Assembly (NCBI RefSeq): GCF_024868665.1
Contig: NC_079910.1
Span: 12,620,425-12,684,424 of the forward strand
DNA length: 64,000 nucleotides
Direction: 5' to 3'
Source: Triplophysa rosa
Lineage: Eukaryota > Chordata > Actinopteri > Cypriniformes > Nemacheilidae
Each line of letters begins with the position of its first letter. Positions within the stretch are counted from its first letter, which is position 1. The translations under genes were made by a program, and so were the position numbers. The notes below the pieces were generated by a model. That model worked only from the letters and a program-made list of their open reading frames with translations. It ran no database searches and had not been told where the DNA came from. Below are positions 34,671-47,900 of the stretch, one piece after another.

Positions 34671-35159
34671 AATAATTGTGGCCAACATGTATGGAAGAAA
34701 AAACATTTTTTTACAATGTGATATTCTCCCTACTTCAAATTATTTTCCTTCCGTGAAATGTTGGAATTTTGTAGATTTTTTAAATAAAATATCAAAATAA
34801 GAAACAATGAAGATTTATTTTTACAGCCTTCTTTGCTCATATTTACCAAGGGTTAGTGGAGGGCACTGTATGATATGCAAAAAATAGGACTAGATCATTT
34901 CTAAAAATGTTGGCTGAATCATATCAACAATATATACAGTAATACATGTGCAGTCTAAAGCATCAATTATTGTTTTTCCCTCAACATCTGTGTCAAAACA
35001 CCTCAAGTCTTTCTGTATGTCAGAACTCTGCACGTCAGCAATGTAGTGACAGTTAAATCTGTTCGTCACAGGAAGTGCAAGTGTGTAGTAAATAGAGCCG
35101 CTGGTGTCAGAGTGCACGCAAAGCTCACATTGCTTCATACTCCACCTGACTCTAAACCC

Positions 35160-35267
35160 AACCACTCAGCTCTGTCAGTTTTGAGGCCTGTTGTATTCTT
35201 ATAAACATAAGAAGTTGGATTGCTAGAGAGGAACGATTGTCATCAACGCTAGCTTCAGGACCATGAG
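35160..35267 (+). other. sla2: Candidate 5' non-coding exon of sla2
   Basis: A non-repeat stretch with TATAAAC at 35200 ends in the strong donor ATGAG|GTGAGT (35267/35268). It lies between the transposon cluster and the first coding sla2 exon, whose coding part is preceded by an acceptor (AG at 38112-38113). If joined, the ATG at 35263 would open an 11-codon upstream frame ending before the true start. All of this is inference from splice signals. Confidence 0.3.
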
Positions 35268-35953
35268 GTGAGTGAAGAACTTTATCCTCAGTTCATGCAC
35301 ATTTACTTTTATGTAAATTGGCTTGCATTTGATCAATATTCACATTCCTAAGAAAATGCTGGGTTGTTTAACCCCATTGTTGGGCAAAATATGGATAAAA
35401 CCAACTGTTGGGTTTAAACTTGGATGGCTCACCCCAGTTTAGACTGCAATGTTCACTCATGAGAGCTAAACTACTATATACACATTTTCAGGTGGGGAAA
35501 CAACTGACATAATTACACAAACATAATTTAAAAATGTTAAAAATGATTACATTTTAGGCTAATTCAGTTTCTTGAAAAATTAGAGAATTTGAGATTCCAT
35601 AAGTCTTTCCAATGACAAGAACCAGCAGTTTTGTTTTGTGGTCTTCAATTTAATCACAAGTTGCTTAAAGACAGCTTTCTTTTTAATCCGTATGAATGTC
35701 TATTAAAAATGTTAACACTTTAAATGTAAAAAAAATCGCAATCTCACGTATCTTGACATGTATGCTTGCGCATATGGCTTGCTGTGACTTCAAAGGTGTA
35801 ACATTTCAAAGGTGTAACTTGTAGCTTTGTGTGCAGTTTTGATGTAGAAGTGTCATACAAATAGTATGAGATTCTTTGATGATCTAAAAGAGTTGTTTTG
35901 CACACGTTTGGGTAAATGTGTATGTTTCATAATAAAAGTGGGCATTTACATTA

Positions 35954-36252
35954 TTAAAGGGATAGTTCAACTTCACCCAAAATGTCTGTCATCATTTATT
36001 CACCCTCTTGTCATTTCAAACCCGACTTTCTTCTGCAGAACACAAAAGAAGATATTTTGAAGAATGTTGGTAACAGAACAACGGCAGTACCCATTGGTTT
36101 TGTGTCCAGTCAATAGACGTGAATGGGTACTGCCGTTGTTCGGTTACTGACATTCTTCAAAATATCTTCTTTTGTGTTCTGCAGAAGAAAGAAAGTCATA
36201 CAGGTTTGAAATGAAATGAAGACATACTTTTAATTTTGGGGTGAACTATTCC
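35954..36252. mobile_element. Palindromic TTAA MITE upstream of sla2
   Basis: Left end TTAAAGGGATAGTTCAACTT. Internal arms AATATCTTCTTTTGTGTTCTGCAGAA and GAACACAAAAGAAGATATT pair, as do ACAACGGCAGTACCCATT and its complement. The right border has decayed to GGGGTGAACTATTCC, so no second TTAA. Confidence 0.85.
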
Positions 36253-36747
36253 ACATTATTCATATGGAATATTAGTCTCTCTACACATCCTCCTTTTGCC
36301 TGTAAATTTGTCTGCCTTCCTGTGTTAAAGCTGCTGTGATCTGTATAGTGTGTATATTGGACTCTAATATCTCTGGTTATGAAGCACATGCAATTATTTA
36401 CTTGTGTTATTTCTGTACACTGGGTATGTGGTCTGTCATTTGGACCTGGAGACCCTGATGACCCAGTGAGGCCCATCTGTGGGTACCAGGTGACCATCTG
36501 CTCGATGCATGTCATAGAACTGTGGGACCAGTGCCACTATATCTACAATGTGATATGAAACCTTGTCCCAAAAAATCATCAAACATTAATAGTAATAGTC
36601 TTTGGTTTATGAAGGCGCTTTGATTGTAAAGCTGTTGTTGCACCTATTAGGTTATTACAATGTAATAAGTTGTTATAAAAATGTAATAAAATGTATTTAT
36701 AGATTTTATGCTTTCCTATTTGTAAATAGCGTGGATAAAAGCATCAA

Positions 36748-37015
36748 CCAGGTAACTCTTCAGTATAAGGGGCAATTCTCACTATTAACTTGTTATTAGC
36801 ATGCCTATTATTGGCATATTGGCTGTTTATTAGTACTTATAAAGCACATATTCTGCATGACCATACTCTACATCCCTAATCCTACCCAATACCTAAACAT
36901 AACAACTACCTTACTAACTATGAATAAGCAACAAATTAAGAGTTTATTGGGGAAACAAGTCATAGTTAATGGTTTGTTAACAGCGGGAATTGCCCCCTAT
37001 ACTGAAGTGTGACCC
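36748..37015. mobile_element. MITE with CTTCAGTATAAGGGGCAATT ends
   Basis: The left CTTCAGTATAAGGGGCAATTC pairs with the right GGAATTGCCCCCTATACTGAAG. Internal text (ATTAGTACTTATAAAGCACATATTCTGCATGACC) is a familiar fish repeat. No coding sequence. Confidence 0.75.
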
Positions 37016-37542
37016 ATCAACCAAATGAGTAAATGTTGATTTTTGTAATCTGTAAGTGATGTATCAGATTTCTGATTTATTAGTTAGTTTATTTGTTTAA
37101 TTACAATTAAGCTGATGAATGATTGGAGAACTCAAATGACATACACCAGCTGATTTCCATTTGCTGTTTTACAGTAAAAGATTTATTTCAGTCACACCGA
37201 CCCCCATGGGACACTGTTGAATAACTCAACCTCAGCATTTTAACTACCATAATCACATATATGACTCATATCATCATTTCCTCTTTATTCTGCATATTAA
37301 ATCAGTTGAATATGTTGAGTACACTGTACGTGTTCATACACACGTTGACTTGTGAAAATAACAGGGTTTACTGACGTTTCCTCGCCACCATTTGCATACT
37401 GTTTTTGCACTATCTGCCTGACCGGGGGGCTGCTTTAGAATCTTAAAGTTTTACTTTATTAATATTGCATATAGGAATTTATTATCTGCTATATTTGACC
37501 TGTGCTTCTCTCTCCTTTATCCTAAATGTGTGCTCTCACTGA

Positions 37543-37576
37543 GCGTGTGTGTGTGTGCGTACTTGTCTGTGTACGT

Positions 37577-37613
<37 letters not shown>

Positions 37614-37672
37614 TCTGTGTCTGTGTGTGTTGGTGCGTGTGCGTGTTGTGTGTGTGGAGTGTTTTGTGTGTG
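37543..37672. repeat. (TG)n microsatellite, imperfect
   Basis: GTGTGT runs broken by GCGTAC, CTCTGTGTCTG and GTTGGTGCG. The longest clean part is about 37578-37612. A LINE/SINE-like tail with AAAGCGCTATATAAATAAAG follows at 37789-37808. Confidence 0.95.
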
Positions 37673-38159
37673 GGTGTGTCTGTCTTCTGTGTTTTCAACC
37701 TTTTCTTGTTTTTGCAGGTACAACTTTGATTGTTTTGCTTGTAGTCAATGTGTCTCATGTACAGCTGCTTTGTAACAATGAAAATTGTAAAAGCGCTATA
37801 TAAATAAAGTTGAGTTGAGTAATAACAAGTAGAGTAGAATGTTCTCAGTACCTGATCTATTTTTAGTACGGCCAAGTTAACAAATAAGTGTTCGATATTG
37901 AAAGTGCGGATGGAAAGTTTTGATGAAAGTACACAAGTGGTTTTGTCAGCATCCTTCCTTCCTTCATTGATAGCGTGACATAAGGAACCCAAGACCTGAT
38001 ACATTACATTTACATTTTACTGATAAAACTGTACACTGTATTTTTCTTTTGTAACATTTTTTTAGGGACAATGTTAAAATCATTTTTTTATGTTTTCATG
38101 GTCGTCTCTTTAGATTGTGGTTCTCGCCAGTATTGTGCATCTGAACCCTCCAGAACAGC

Positions 38160-41100
38160 ATGGGCAGTCGCCCCAGTAAAGATCGGCACGGGTCTAATGC
38201 ACATGCAGCACTTTTGGGCCCAGAGGAGAGCGCCGGTTCATTGTCCTTAGGTGAGTTTAGCATGCAATGCACCTCCATCAATATTATGTACTAATGCCAA
38301 CTTTTAGCACAACACATCGATGTTGTGCTTGAATGTGTGCAGTAATAAAAGTTTGTACATGTGCAATAGTGTCAAACAGACACTTTGATTTGTCAAATGT
38401 GTGTGTTTTTTGGTTTATTGTTGCAATAACAGCATTTAGTGGTGCTTTCCAAGGCAAACGTTACACTTGCTCTTGATCATTTTGAGATTATAATTTTTTC
38501 AGAACAACTATTCAAATAACTACCAGTCGTACACTAACTGTTTGACAGTTTTGAAGCACTCATTCTTTATTTATTTTTTTCCACATTTTAGAATGAAAGT
38601 AAACTCACAGAATACAACAAATGTAACTGAAAGAATTATTTAAACGACTTAAAGCATCTACAATCAATCAGAACTTACATTTTAGCATATTCAAAGTACT
38701 CACTCTTTGACTAGATTCTGTAAAAACATACTTTTTGCATTTTATCAGGCAACTTCTTGAAAGGCAACTTTCACCCCGTGAAACTTTTTGAAAACAGTAT
38801 TGAAGGATCTTCCATCTTTTTTTATTATTATTTTGTCCATTTTTGTCCAAAGTCATCCGTTTCAAAATAATTGTTAAAATAAAGTTTAAGTTTTCCAATG
38901 AAAGAAATCACTTTTGTAAAGAAAAATGTAATTGTGCCCAACACAGTAATTTCAAACATTGAAAAAAAGCTTTAAAGGGATAGTTTAACCTCAAGTTGTT
39001 TTAAACCTGTATAAATTTTGTTGTTCTGCTGAACACACAAAAAAAAAACTATAATTGGAAGAATGTTTGTAAGTAAACAGTTCTGAGGCACTATTGACTA
39101 CTATAGTAAGAAAAAACCTACTATGGTAGTCAATGGTGCCCCAGAACTGTTCCCACATGCTTTAAAATATATATATTTTTTTGGGTGTTCAACAGAACAA
39201 AGAAGTTTATATTGGTTTGAAACAATTTGAGGGTGAGTAAATCATGACACAATTTTCATTGTTGGGTGAACTGTCCCTTTAAGATCATGAGAAACGGTTT
39301 AGTCACAGTAGTGTACATACAGTACATGATAACTTACATGCACATCATGTAAACGAGAGCTGTTCTTTTATTATTCTTTTTATTTTTACGTTTCCCAAAT
39401 TAGATAATTTGCCAACACATCTCCTATGCTTGCATTGGGAGAGCAGCGTGAGCTATTTTAGGGGACAAAAATGTCACAGACCTTTGTGGGTGGGCTATTT
39501 TAACTTGGGTCACTAAACATCTTCATAGCAACATATTAATACCTTAGCAACCACAAACCAGTGCCTAGCAACCACACACAACACCCTAGCATTGTGGCCA
39601 CAACGTCTGGGTGGGCGAACTCCACGATTTTCTCCAGAATGTACATATTCGTACAAAGAGAGCTGGTGATATGACGTGCTTCAGATGTTCGGAGAATGTA
39701 CTTCCTGTTACAACATTCATGTTTTTTCAGGTGTCTAAAACAACTTGTTTCCATAGATCTGGCATAAATAGAGATGTGAGATGCGGTCACGTGGTCAAAC
39801 CAACATTGTTGTTTTTTACCTTTGTACAGACAGTGGTAGATACGTGGTGGTGTCCCTGTATGACTATCCGTCCAGAGGTCCAGATGACTGCACCATCACA
39901 GTGGGAGAGAGGCTGAACATTTTGTCCGAGTGAGTCCAGATGCTTTTATGCAACCTGTAATTTTGTTTAGGTTTTTTTTCTGTGTCTGTATCTGATGTTT
40001 TAATGTGCATGTTACAGTGAAGGTGAATGGTGGAAAGTAAGTTCATCGGCCACAGGAAAGGAGAGCTACATCCCCAGCAACTACACGGCTAGAGTGTACA
40101 ACAGGTGAGCTTTTAAATCATCTCTTCTGTATATACATCTGTTATGACATCACAGGGAGGGTCCGGTGGGCTGTTCTTCCCACCCCTGACATCATCATTC
40201 CTCCAGAGGGGGTGATGATATCAGTTACAGTTTCTAAAGTGGGGTTTATGACATTAGGAACGTGGCGTGGGTTAATAACTGTCTGTGTTCTGGGTACAGT
40301 GTGTGCTGTGATTATTGCTGTGTGGGGGTGTACTGTACCCACAATGACCCATGACCAATTTTTATTTCCCTTCTACTTTGTTGTACATTCTTTGTTGTGT
40401 TAAGTTGGTCTATATTGTCACTCATGAGTTTTAACACTGTGTGTGTGCAGGTGGCAGTTTGTAGGTCTCAACAGACGGAAAGCAGAAGAACTGTTGCTTC
40501 TCCCTCATAATCAGGCCGGATCTTTTCTCATCAGAGAGAGCGAGACCTATCCAGGTAGACACACACACACACATGCACTGATGCTGCTGCTTATAGTGTC
40601 CCAAAGAAAAAACAAGAGAATTAAAACTGTGTGAAGTTTCTCATATTGATCACAAGCACAGGGTGTCTAACTTACAATTAACAAAACATGACAAAAACAG
40701 GCCCAAGACAATAAATGAGCAAGCTGCTGGCAGGCTAGCAAGCTAACAATGAATGGAGAGACAGGCTTTTAATGCCCTCCCCAAAACAGCCACACCAATC
40801 AGAAGCAGCTACCCATTAGCCAATGAATGGCCTCCATTCCTGCAACACACACTCAAACACAAGCATACAAGCAACCAGGGGTTGTAACAAGATTATGAGG
40901 GCACATGAATTTTAAGTAATTTTTTTACATTTTTAATCAATTCTATTATCGTTTAATTTAAAATAAATGATTCCATAAAAAATAAGAATTGTCATTTTTA
41001 TTTTGTGGTGACTAAGAATTTTTGATTTGTAACTGAAAACACAACAAAAATATTATTATAATTGTTTTGCTGTGAAAATGTTTTTTTTGCAGTAGTTTTT

Positions 41101-42837
41101 TAATCAAAGAATTCACTGTGTCAGCAGCATCATGAGCAGTACATAAGTAAGGGATAATCCACAGCTAGCCGTGCGTTAAAGGGTTTTATACCATGGTCTT
41201 TTTGAATACTCGATTCTGATTGGCTGGAAGGTGTGCATTAAAACCCTTTAACGCACAGGTAGCTCCAGTAAGTTTGATTACATTTGAAATTTAACTGACA
41301 AAATCACTGTAATTTTCACCTTATAAAGAGAAAATAAAGAGACTTTTGAGGTTATGTGTTTTATAATATAATGCACATTTTGTTTAAACAGGCACCCACA
41401 CATTGTCTGTGCGTAGGAGCGGGTCGCAGGAACACGCTTCTGTCAAACACTACCGTATCAACTGCATTGAGAATGGATGGATGTACATCTCTCTGGGACT
41501 CACTTTCCGAACCCTCTCAGACCTGGTCGCACACTATTCGGGTACATAATTATTACACATGCAGTCATGGAAAAAAACAAGAGACCATTCCAAATTTCAG
41601 CAATGTGAAAGACAGAAGGATTACTGTTGTATTGCTTAAAAGTGAATATGAACTGGTTTTCTTTGCAGTATTTGAGGTCTGAAAAAATACAGAGCATCTT
41701 TTCTGTTATTTTCACCTGTTCCTCCAGTTTTCATTTTCTGCAAATAAATGCAAATAGAAACAATATTTTTATTTGGAATTTGGGAGAAATATTGCTAGTA
41801 GTTCACAGAAGGAAACAAAGGATCATTTTACCCAAACACACGATAAATAGTACATTCAGGAAAACTGAAATGGTGCTTTGAAATGGCGCTGCACGATATT
41901 GAAGAAAAATGTGATATGTCAAATAATGCAGAATGCAACATGATAATGCTTTCAGTTTATAAAATCAACTTTATCAAATCATATGTTGGTTCAGTTTTTA
42001 AATATTGCATGTACATTTTTCACATTCTTTCTTATCATGGAGCATCTCCCACACATCAGAGCACATGATGCAGGCAATAACATTTCTATAGCCAGTCTCT
42101 CTGCTATCTGCATCAACCTAAAACTTTAATTAAACACAACTTTTTAAGTCTTTCAGTTATTGCAAACCATTGTAAAATGCGCATTTGCAATATTTCAATG
42201 GTTTTGTCATAACTACGCAGCCCTATTTCTATTGCTTGTATGAAATGCAAAATAAAATGACAACAAACCAGTCCCAAACGTAGCCTAAGCCCATAAAGAA
42301 CATTGCTTTGCTGTTGAATTCCGTCTCAATCTCTCTGCATTGTCAGAAATGTAAAACTAATCCAGATTTAAATCCAGAATGTAAAGTGCCCTGAACCTGT
42401 TTCACATGATTTCGAAGTTGAAAAGTTTGAAGTTGTGTGTCAGTTTTGAATGAGTGTTGTGTGCAGAGTTGAAATGTTAACTCTTCCTCAGCAGTATCGG
42501 ACGGGCTGTGCTGTACACTGGGAGAGCCCTGTTTCATCCACGGCTCTAACAATGTTCCCGTGGTAACCGGCCCTCCGGTAGCCATAAAGAGGCCCACGAT
42601 TAACTGGAAAGATGTGAACAGGTGCGATTTGACAACACGTTATTTGATACTGACCTCACAAAACTGTTGCATATAAGACATTTTTAACTCTGTTCTCTTT
42701 ATAGATCCATGATCTTTGGGAAGGGTAAAGATGGCGCAGAAGAGTCTCTGGTGAGCGAAGGGTTAAAGGAAGCGATGAACTCTTACCTCTACATGACAGA
42801 AGAGTGCGAGGACTGCTGTATGATTGCTGACTGCTGA
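38160..42837 (+). CDS. sla2: SLA2, Src-like adapter protein 2 (SLAP-2)
   Basis: Coding exons: 38160-38250, 39830-39929, 40018-40104, 40451-40554, 41392-41541, 42492-42621, 42705-42837; 264 aa (human SLA2 is 261). The family dampens antigen-receptor signalling by recruiting CBL to activated receptors at membranes. The N-terminus MGSRPSK is a good myristoylation site (Gly2, Ser6). The SH3 domain (~35-90) has SLYDYPS and ESYIPSNY. The SH2 domain (~94-185) opens WQFVGL and has SFLIRES with Arg121, the phosphotyrosine-binding residue, then KHYRI. The tail [12 protein letters not shown]...[17 protein letters not shown] matches SLA2 rather than SLA, but ends in a Cys-rich EDCCMIADC. The start is chosen for the Gly2 motif and homology. 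Being next to ndrg3 agrees with human synteny. Confidence 0.93.
38490..38960 (-). mobile_element. Decayed Tc1-like fragment in sla2 intron 1
   Basis: CCACATTTTAGAATGAAAGTAAACTC and the later TTTGAAAACAGTATTGAAGGATCTTCC resemble the reverse strand of Tc1-like transposase-flanking DNA in fish. The stretch has stops in all frames and no intact ends. Confidence 0.45.
38972..39282. mobile_element. Palindromic TTAA MITE in sla2 intron 1
   Basis: Starts TTAAAGGGATAGTTTAACC and ends GGGTGAACTGTCCCTTTAA. CAGTTCTGAGGCAC pairs with GTGCCCCAGAACTG around CATAGTAGG-type centre words. Same family as 17193-17664. Confidence 0.88.
41560..41735. mobile_element. Tc1/mariner-like repeat fragment in sla2 intron 5
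   Basis: GCAGTCATGGAAAAAAACAAGAGACCATTCC begins about 20 nt after the donor of exon 5 (41542). This word is a familiar terminus of a fish Tc1-type repeat. The right limit is unclear. Confidence 0.45.
41884..42225. mobile_element. hAT-like MITE in sla2 intron 5
   Basis: The left TGGCGCTGCACGATATTG and right AACTACGCAGCCCTA are diverged versions of the TAGGGCTGCACGAT hAT terminus. The interior is AT-rich without coding. Confidence 0.55.
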
Positions 42838-44991
42838 TGGGCACGAGGGGTCAAAGACGGGCATGAGCTGAAGCTAGTCGTGAGATTCTTGGGTGGTCAC
42901 CTAGTCTGAAACTTTATGATGGGACGATGGTAATGGGACCAAAACCAACCCAGCAAAGGCTCTTTTTCAGATTTCCATGGCTCTAAAACACATCGGTGTA
43001 TTTACGCGCATCTCAATCGAAGAGATACACAATAACCGTACCCAGCGAACTGATGGTGCGGAGCCAAGCGCGCTGAGTCATTGCTGTTCTTCCAGAGTGG
43101 GTGCTGGAGATAAAGATGTCACTCGTTCCTGGCGGACATGAAAGAGAAACTGAATGAAGGAAAGACGGAGAGGAGTGAGCGAGTGGGAGGGGGAACACAG
43201 CTGGGAGACGTACACATCCATTTCCATGTCACTTGTACTGGAACTTTTCTTTGTTTATTAGTGTCCGCAGAAACAAATGTGACTATTTTGTGTAGCCGAA
43301 TTATGATTTTATGAAATATGAGATTCAAAACAGGATTTGTTTTCTACTAATCATTACTAAAAAGTGTATTTATGAATTAAAATGTAAATGTGAATTATTG
43401 TGCATATCTCTGTTTTAATGTAACGTGCTTGATAAACAAGGGCATCTTTGTTTTCGTACAAGAGTACCTTGAATGAGGCGTTTCCTGTCAGACTTTGCAC
43501 CCATTGTCTTGTTCATACAAAAAGAACCGCAGTTTTGTGCTGCAGGAAATGAAGACTTGAGATCTTTGAAGGTTTCTGCATGCATGCGGTTTGCTTTCAG
43601 GCTGCAAGGGAATATTTGTACCAATCGATCTTGGAGCTTCAGCATTTTTTAAACGGATTGTGTTTTTCTGATAAGAATTATTCTTTTGGTTAAGCTGTGG
43701 CACATATCCTATGAAAACACTGAGATCCAATAAGAGTGATGACACCATTTTCCACTCGAACATTATCTTGTGTGTTGACAAAAATTTCCATTGAGTCCAG
43801 TAATGCTGACAGGCTTTATAGGTTCCTCTACATGTGACGTAAAAGTGATGACAGCATTGATGTTAACTCTAGCGGTGTCGGTTACATCGCTGTGCCCTCT
43901 AGGGACTACATATAAACCCCATCCTTTAATGAAGGGTATTACATGCAATACGTTTCAGTTCATGTTTAACTAACAGCTATTATAAAAGTGGTAACACTTT
44001 ACAATAAGGTTGTATTTGTTAACATTATTGTTCATTGTTAGTTAATGCAATTACTATAGCTTTCCAGCATGTATTAATCCATTTTAAGGTTAGTTAATGC
44101 TTATAGATTTATTCATGTCAGTTCATGGTGCATTAATGTTAACTCGTACAACTTTTAATTTTAAAAATGGATTAGTTTAACTTACTAAAAATTTTAATTA
44201 TTAAAATGTATAAATGTTGTAGAAGTATTGTAGTTAATGCATTTACTAATGTTAACAAACACAACCTCATTGTGTTACCACAAAAATATACTTTTGAGAC
44301 AATTTGTTTAGTGTAGAGAATAACTATAATTTAACATTGTTTCAACAATAAATACATTCTCTTTACTATCTAGGTTCTGACAACTAAGGCCATGAAACAA
44401 TTTACAGTTTTGCAAGTAGTAGATCTAAGACACAGGTTTATTAGCCATAAATAAAAACCATTAAAAAGAAATGAACATTTATATTATAGAGTTAAGAAAT
44501 AACAAACAAACAAATGTGTTGATTTACATTATTTATTTACACTGTCAATTTGGGCAGTGTAAAATGCATTGTTAAACTTAATGGATGAAAAACGTAAACA
44601 TTTGCTCTAAATGGGGTGGAGAATTGAATGGGATTGTACAAAGTGATTTGCTTTGTAGTTGACTGCATTAGTGGAGATCACATTTGATTTTATATCAATG
44701 TAAAACAAAAATGTGAACACAACCGTTACAATCATAGAAGAAAAGTTATGACGTCACTAATGAAGGCCAGAGAGGACTAGTGCTCTCCCTCAACATTCAT
44801 ATAAAACCCATCCTCTACAAATGAGACTACAATGTATCTTAAAATCTCATTTTAATGAAGGGTCAAATCCCAAAACAAATATAACATATACATGCACAGC
44901 TCAAGTCCTAGTGCCTTGAGAGAGAATACAGCCTGGAAAAAGATAACATGTCAACTGAACCTTAGGAGAAAAGCAAAATAACAGACGACTT
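42838..44991. other. Convergent intergenic region, sla2 and exosc10 3' ends
   Basis: The sla2 3' UTR runs right from 42838 (ATTAAA at about 43376 and AATAAA at 44347-44352 are possible signals). The exosc10 3' UTR runs left from 44991. A MITE occupies 43991-44275. No further gene is seen. Confidence 0.55.
43991..44275. mobile_element. MITE with GTAACACTTTACAATAAGGT ends
   Basis: The left GGTAACACTTTACAATAAGGTTG pairs with the right CAACCTCATTGTGTTACC. GTTAACATTA and TTAATGCA words repeat in the interior. A common fish repeat without coding potential. Confidence 0.75.
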
Positions 44992-47900
44992 CTATCTCTT
45001 GGGCCAGTTATGACGAAAACCTCTGTAAGCAAAGAAAACAGACAATTTAATCTGATGATCACACAGACAGTACGCGAGACGCTAGTCTCTCACCTCTCAG
45101 ATGTTGCGGGTACATAAGACATGGTCCTGCCTCCTAAAGAACTTTGCTTTTGTCTTCTTTTCTGAGAATGAAAATAGATCGAAGATGTGAAAACAGTGCT
45201 ACATCAAACCATGAATGTTATGCGTGTCTGTGAAAGCAGATTCAAGACTTAAGTCCATAAATACCTTCTGCTTGGATTCAGGTTCTTGTCTGTTTGGATC
45301 AAACTGTGAACTCTCTTTTGATTTGCCTGTGTGTATAAAACAAGAAATTAAATCCGACTCAAAAACGATACGGTACATATGTAAAAACAGGGATCTTACC
45401 GTCAAACATTTTCATATTTGATTGGCTGTAGTCGTAAGGTTTAAAGTTCTGTGTGGAGACTTGAGGATCTTGGAGAGCTTTGGCTTTGTGTTTTTTTGGA
45501 GCAGGTGTGCTGGATTTATCTTTCTGTGTGCTCTCGGTATCTGTCTTCAAGATTGTTGTGTTTGGTTTAACACTCTCTTCATTTACATCACTAGCCACTC
45601 GCTCTCTTTTTTGGCCGGACTGCTTTGCTTCCTGAAACACACAAGATAACAAAAGAAGATGTAAGTGAAATGAATCATGCACAGGTTTAGTCGTGAGTTT
45701 GTGATGTACAGGTTGCTCACCATAACTTGATGCCTGACACTATGAACATTTTCCAGTGACTCCTGGTAGCTCTGTTTGGCTTTCTTACGTTCCTCTAAAA
45801 AAGGAAACACAAGTAGCCCAAGTTCTCAAACAAATTGTTAAACATTTGGATTTTTACAAAAATCTTTAGAAACCCTGATCCTTTTGGATGCTTGTGGTGG
45901 GTTAAAACATCACACAATGCTGTTGGTAGTGGTACCTTGAGCTTTCTTGGCTTGTTCTTTAGCTTGCTGCTTGGCTTGAACCTCCTTCTGCTGCTGCTCA
46001 ATACTCTGCAACTTCCAGCGGTTGCGAATCTGTTCCCAGTGAAATCAGCAAAACAGTCACTTGACATCAGTGGAAATATATCAATATCTCATATTTGTGT
46101 GTCTTTTTGTGATTTTAAACACATTGGCCAATAAAACGTTTAGGGAAACTATCCTACATTAACTTGCCTGTAGTCATCCACACTTTAATATTATAATTTA
46201 TAAAATGAACTTCACTGTGAATTATATATATATATCTTAGGGCTGTCAAATGATTAATCGCGATTAATCGCATCCAGAATAAGAGTTTGTGTTTACATAA
46301 TATATATCTGTGTACTGTGCATAATAATTTTGTATTTTCTGATCACAAAGTTAAAACTTTTAACATGACTAAGGATGTCATGATTAAGATCAAGAACAGC
46401 TTTAAAACTATTATAATATTGGAAGAGTACAGATGCAAATCGCTCTAAAATCCACCTCTGCTAAAAATGAGATTATAATGTTGAGTGAATGCTCTCCACA
46501 CACAGTATATGTTACTCAAATAATTCTGCTTCAAAACCTGCTAAATACCACACTCTGCCCACTCTGAAATATCTGGTATTGCTGCAAGTAAATGTAGGAG
46601 CCCGATAAAAAAAACCTACTTTTAACAAATAGTCTGAGGGATTTACAGGGTTTTGCATCTGAACTCATAAAATAAAAAGCAATGTTTTGATTTTCTAAAC
46701 AAATTAAAAACATTTAAAAGTTGCAATCCGTAAAATTTGCCTCTCTATCGCCATCTCCGTTTAAAACACAAAATTGAATTTTTACGCGTGTTGACATTAA
46801 ATCACAAACATGAACGTCTGTAACGGAGCATAAATTTTAAATCATTATTATAATTTACTGTCGTGAATCGATAGTAAGGTAAGCAGACAGCTTTGTATTG
46901 TATGTACTTGCTCAATAACTGATTCAAAATTATACAATTAACTGATAATAAATTACGGACTGCAGCTTCACATACTGCAAAGTTTCACATTAAGGGGGAA
47001 AACGTTATACCTCATAAATCTTTGATGATGGGTCATATTTGGCTTTTTCTGATATGTGAATGTCCTTTGATGGTAAATACTGAAAAGAAAATATAACATC
47101 AGTATATAAATCCACTTTAAAGGTGAACTGTGTCGATTCACAAGCAGTACCAAACAAAATTACAAAGCAATAATAACACTCCATCTGTCACAGGTCAGAC
47201 AAACAGACAGCCCTGCACCAAACACATTTGCTTGCTATTGATTATTCAGAAGAACTACTGTACCATTCGGAAAGGATTCTCGAAGGATGCCATGATGCTG
47301 TGGGCTTTTTGTTGTGCTACTGTCAGATTACCAGAGGCAGGAACCTTCTCCTGATTCTCCTAAACAATCCAACACAAATGATCAGTCTTAGGCAAACCAT
47401 ACAAATAATTCAAACATTAATAACACATGAACCATTAAATATTTTACCGCAAACAGACTGATTTTTGCAGATGCTAATAGACTGTGCAATGATTTTAGAT
47501 CTTCATCCATACAATCCTCCTCCTCTGAAAACAAAACTCCGGGCTTGGTTGGGGTTTCTAAATATTCATGGATAAACAAAGATAAGTTCTCTAATGTGTA
47601 GAAAACATTATTTAGCTTTTTTCAAAATCACAACACAGTGAACACACTAAATAAAAATGTAAGTTTTGTATTGACAGATATACTGTACATGTGCCCTATG
47701 GTGTGACAGCAAAAATTTAGAAGAAAAACTGTTCATAATATTATTTTATATTATTAATATTTAAATGTATGAGGTAAAATAAATTATTGCTATGTGCCAC
47801 ACCAAAGGATGATTTATTTGTCAACTACCCATTTATATAATGTTTGGGTGTACCAATGGAGAGGTCCAGGAAATCACTTTCAGATGAACGGGACGTGTCA

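Larger units (their letters stand above)
29838..34868. mobile_element. Old Tc1-like transposon, host of nested insertions
   Basis: The left border has CATATTGGCACCC then GTAAATATGAGCAAAGAA. The right border has the complementary TTCTTTGCTCATATTTACC and ends GGGCACTG before TA. Inner matches also pair: GGCCACAATTATTGGC at about 30001 with GCCAATAATTGTGGCC at about 34668. Transposase pieces remain at both ends: an N-terminal MGKTKEYNSDVQQKIVELHK at about 30188 and a distal part after 34467. The middle is replaced by a MITE and a DIRS fragment. Confidence 0.8.

Noticed and set aside
37517..38004. Thr/His- or Cys/Val-rich open frames over 37.5-38.0 kb
   Set aside because: Translations of the TG microsatellite on both strands.
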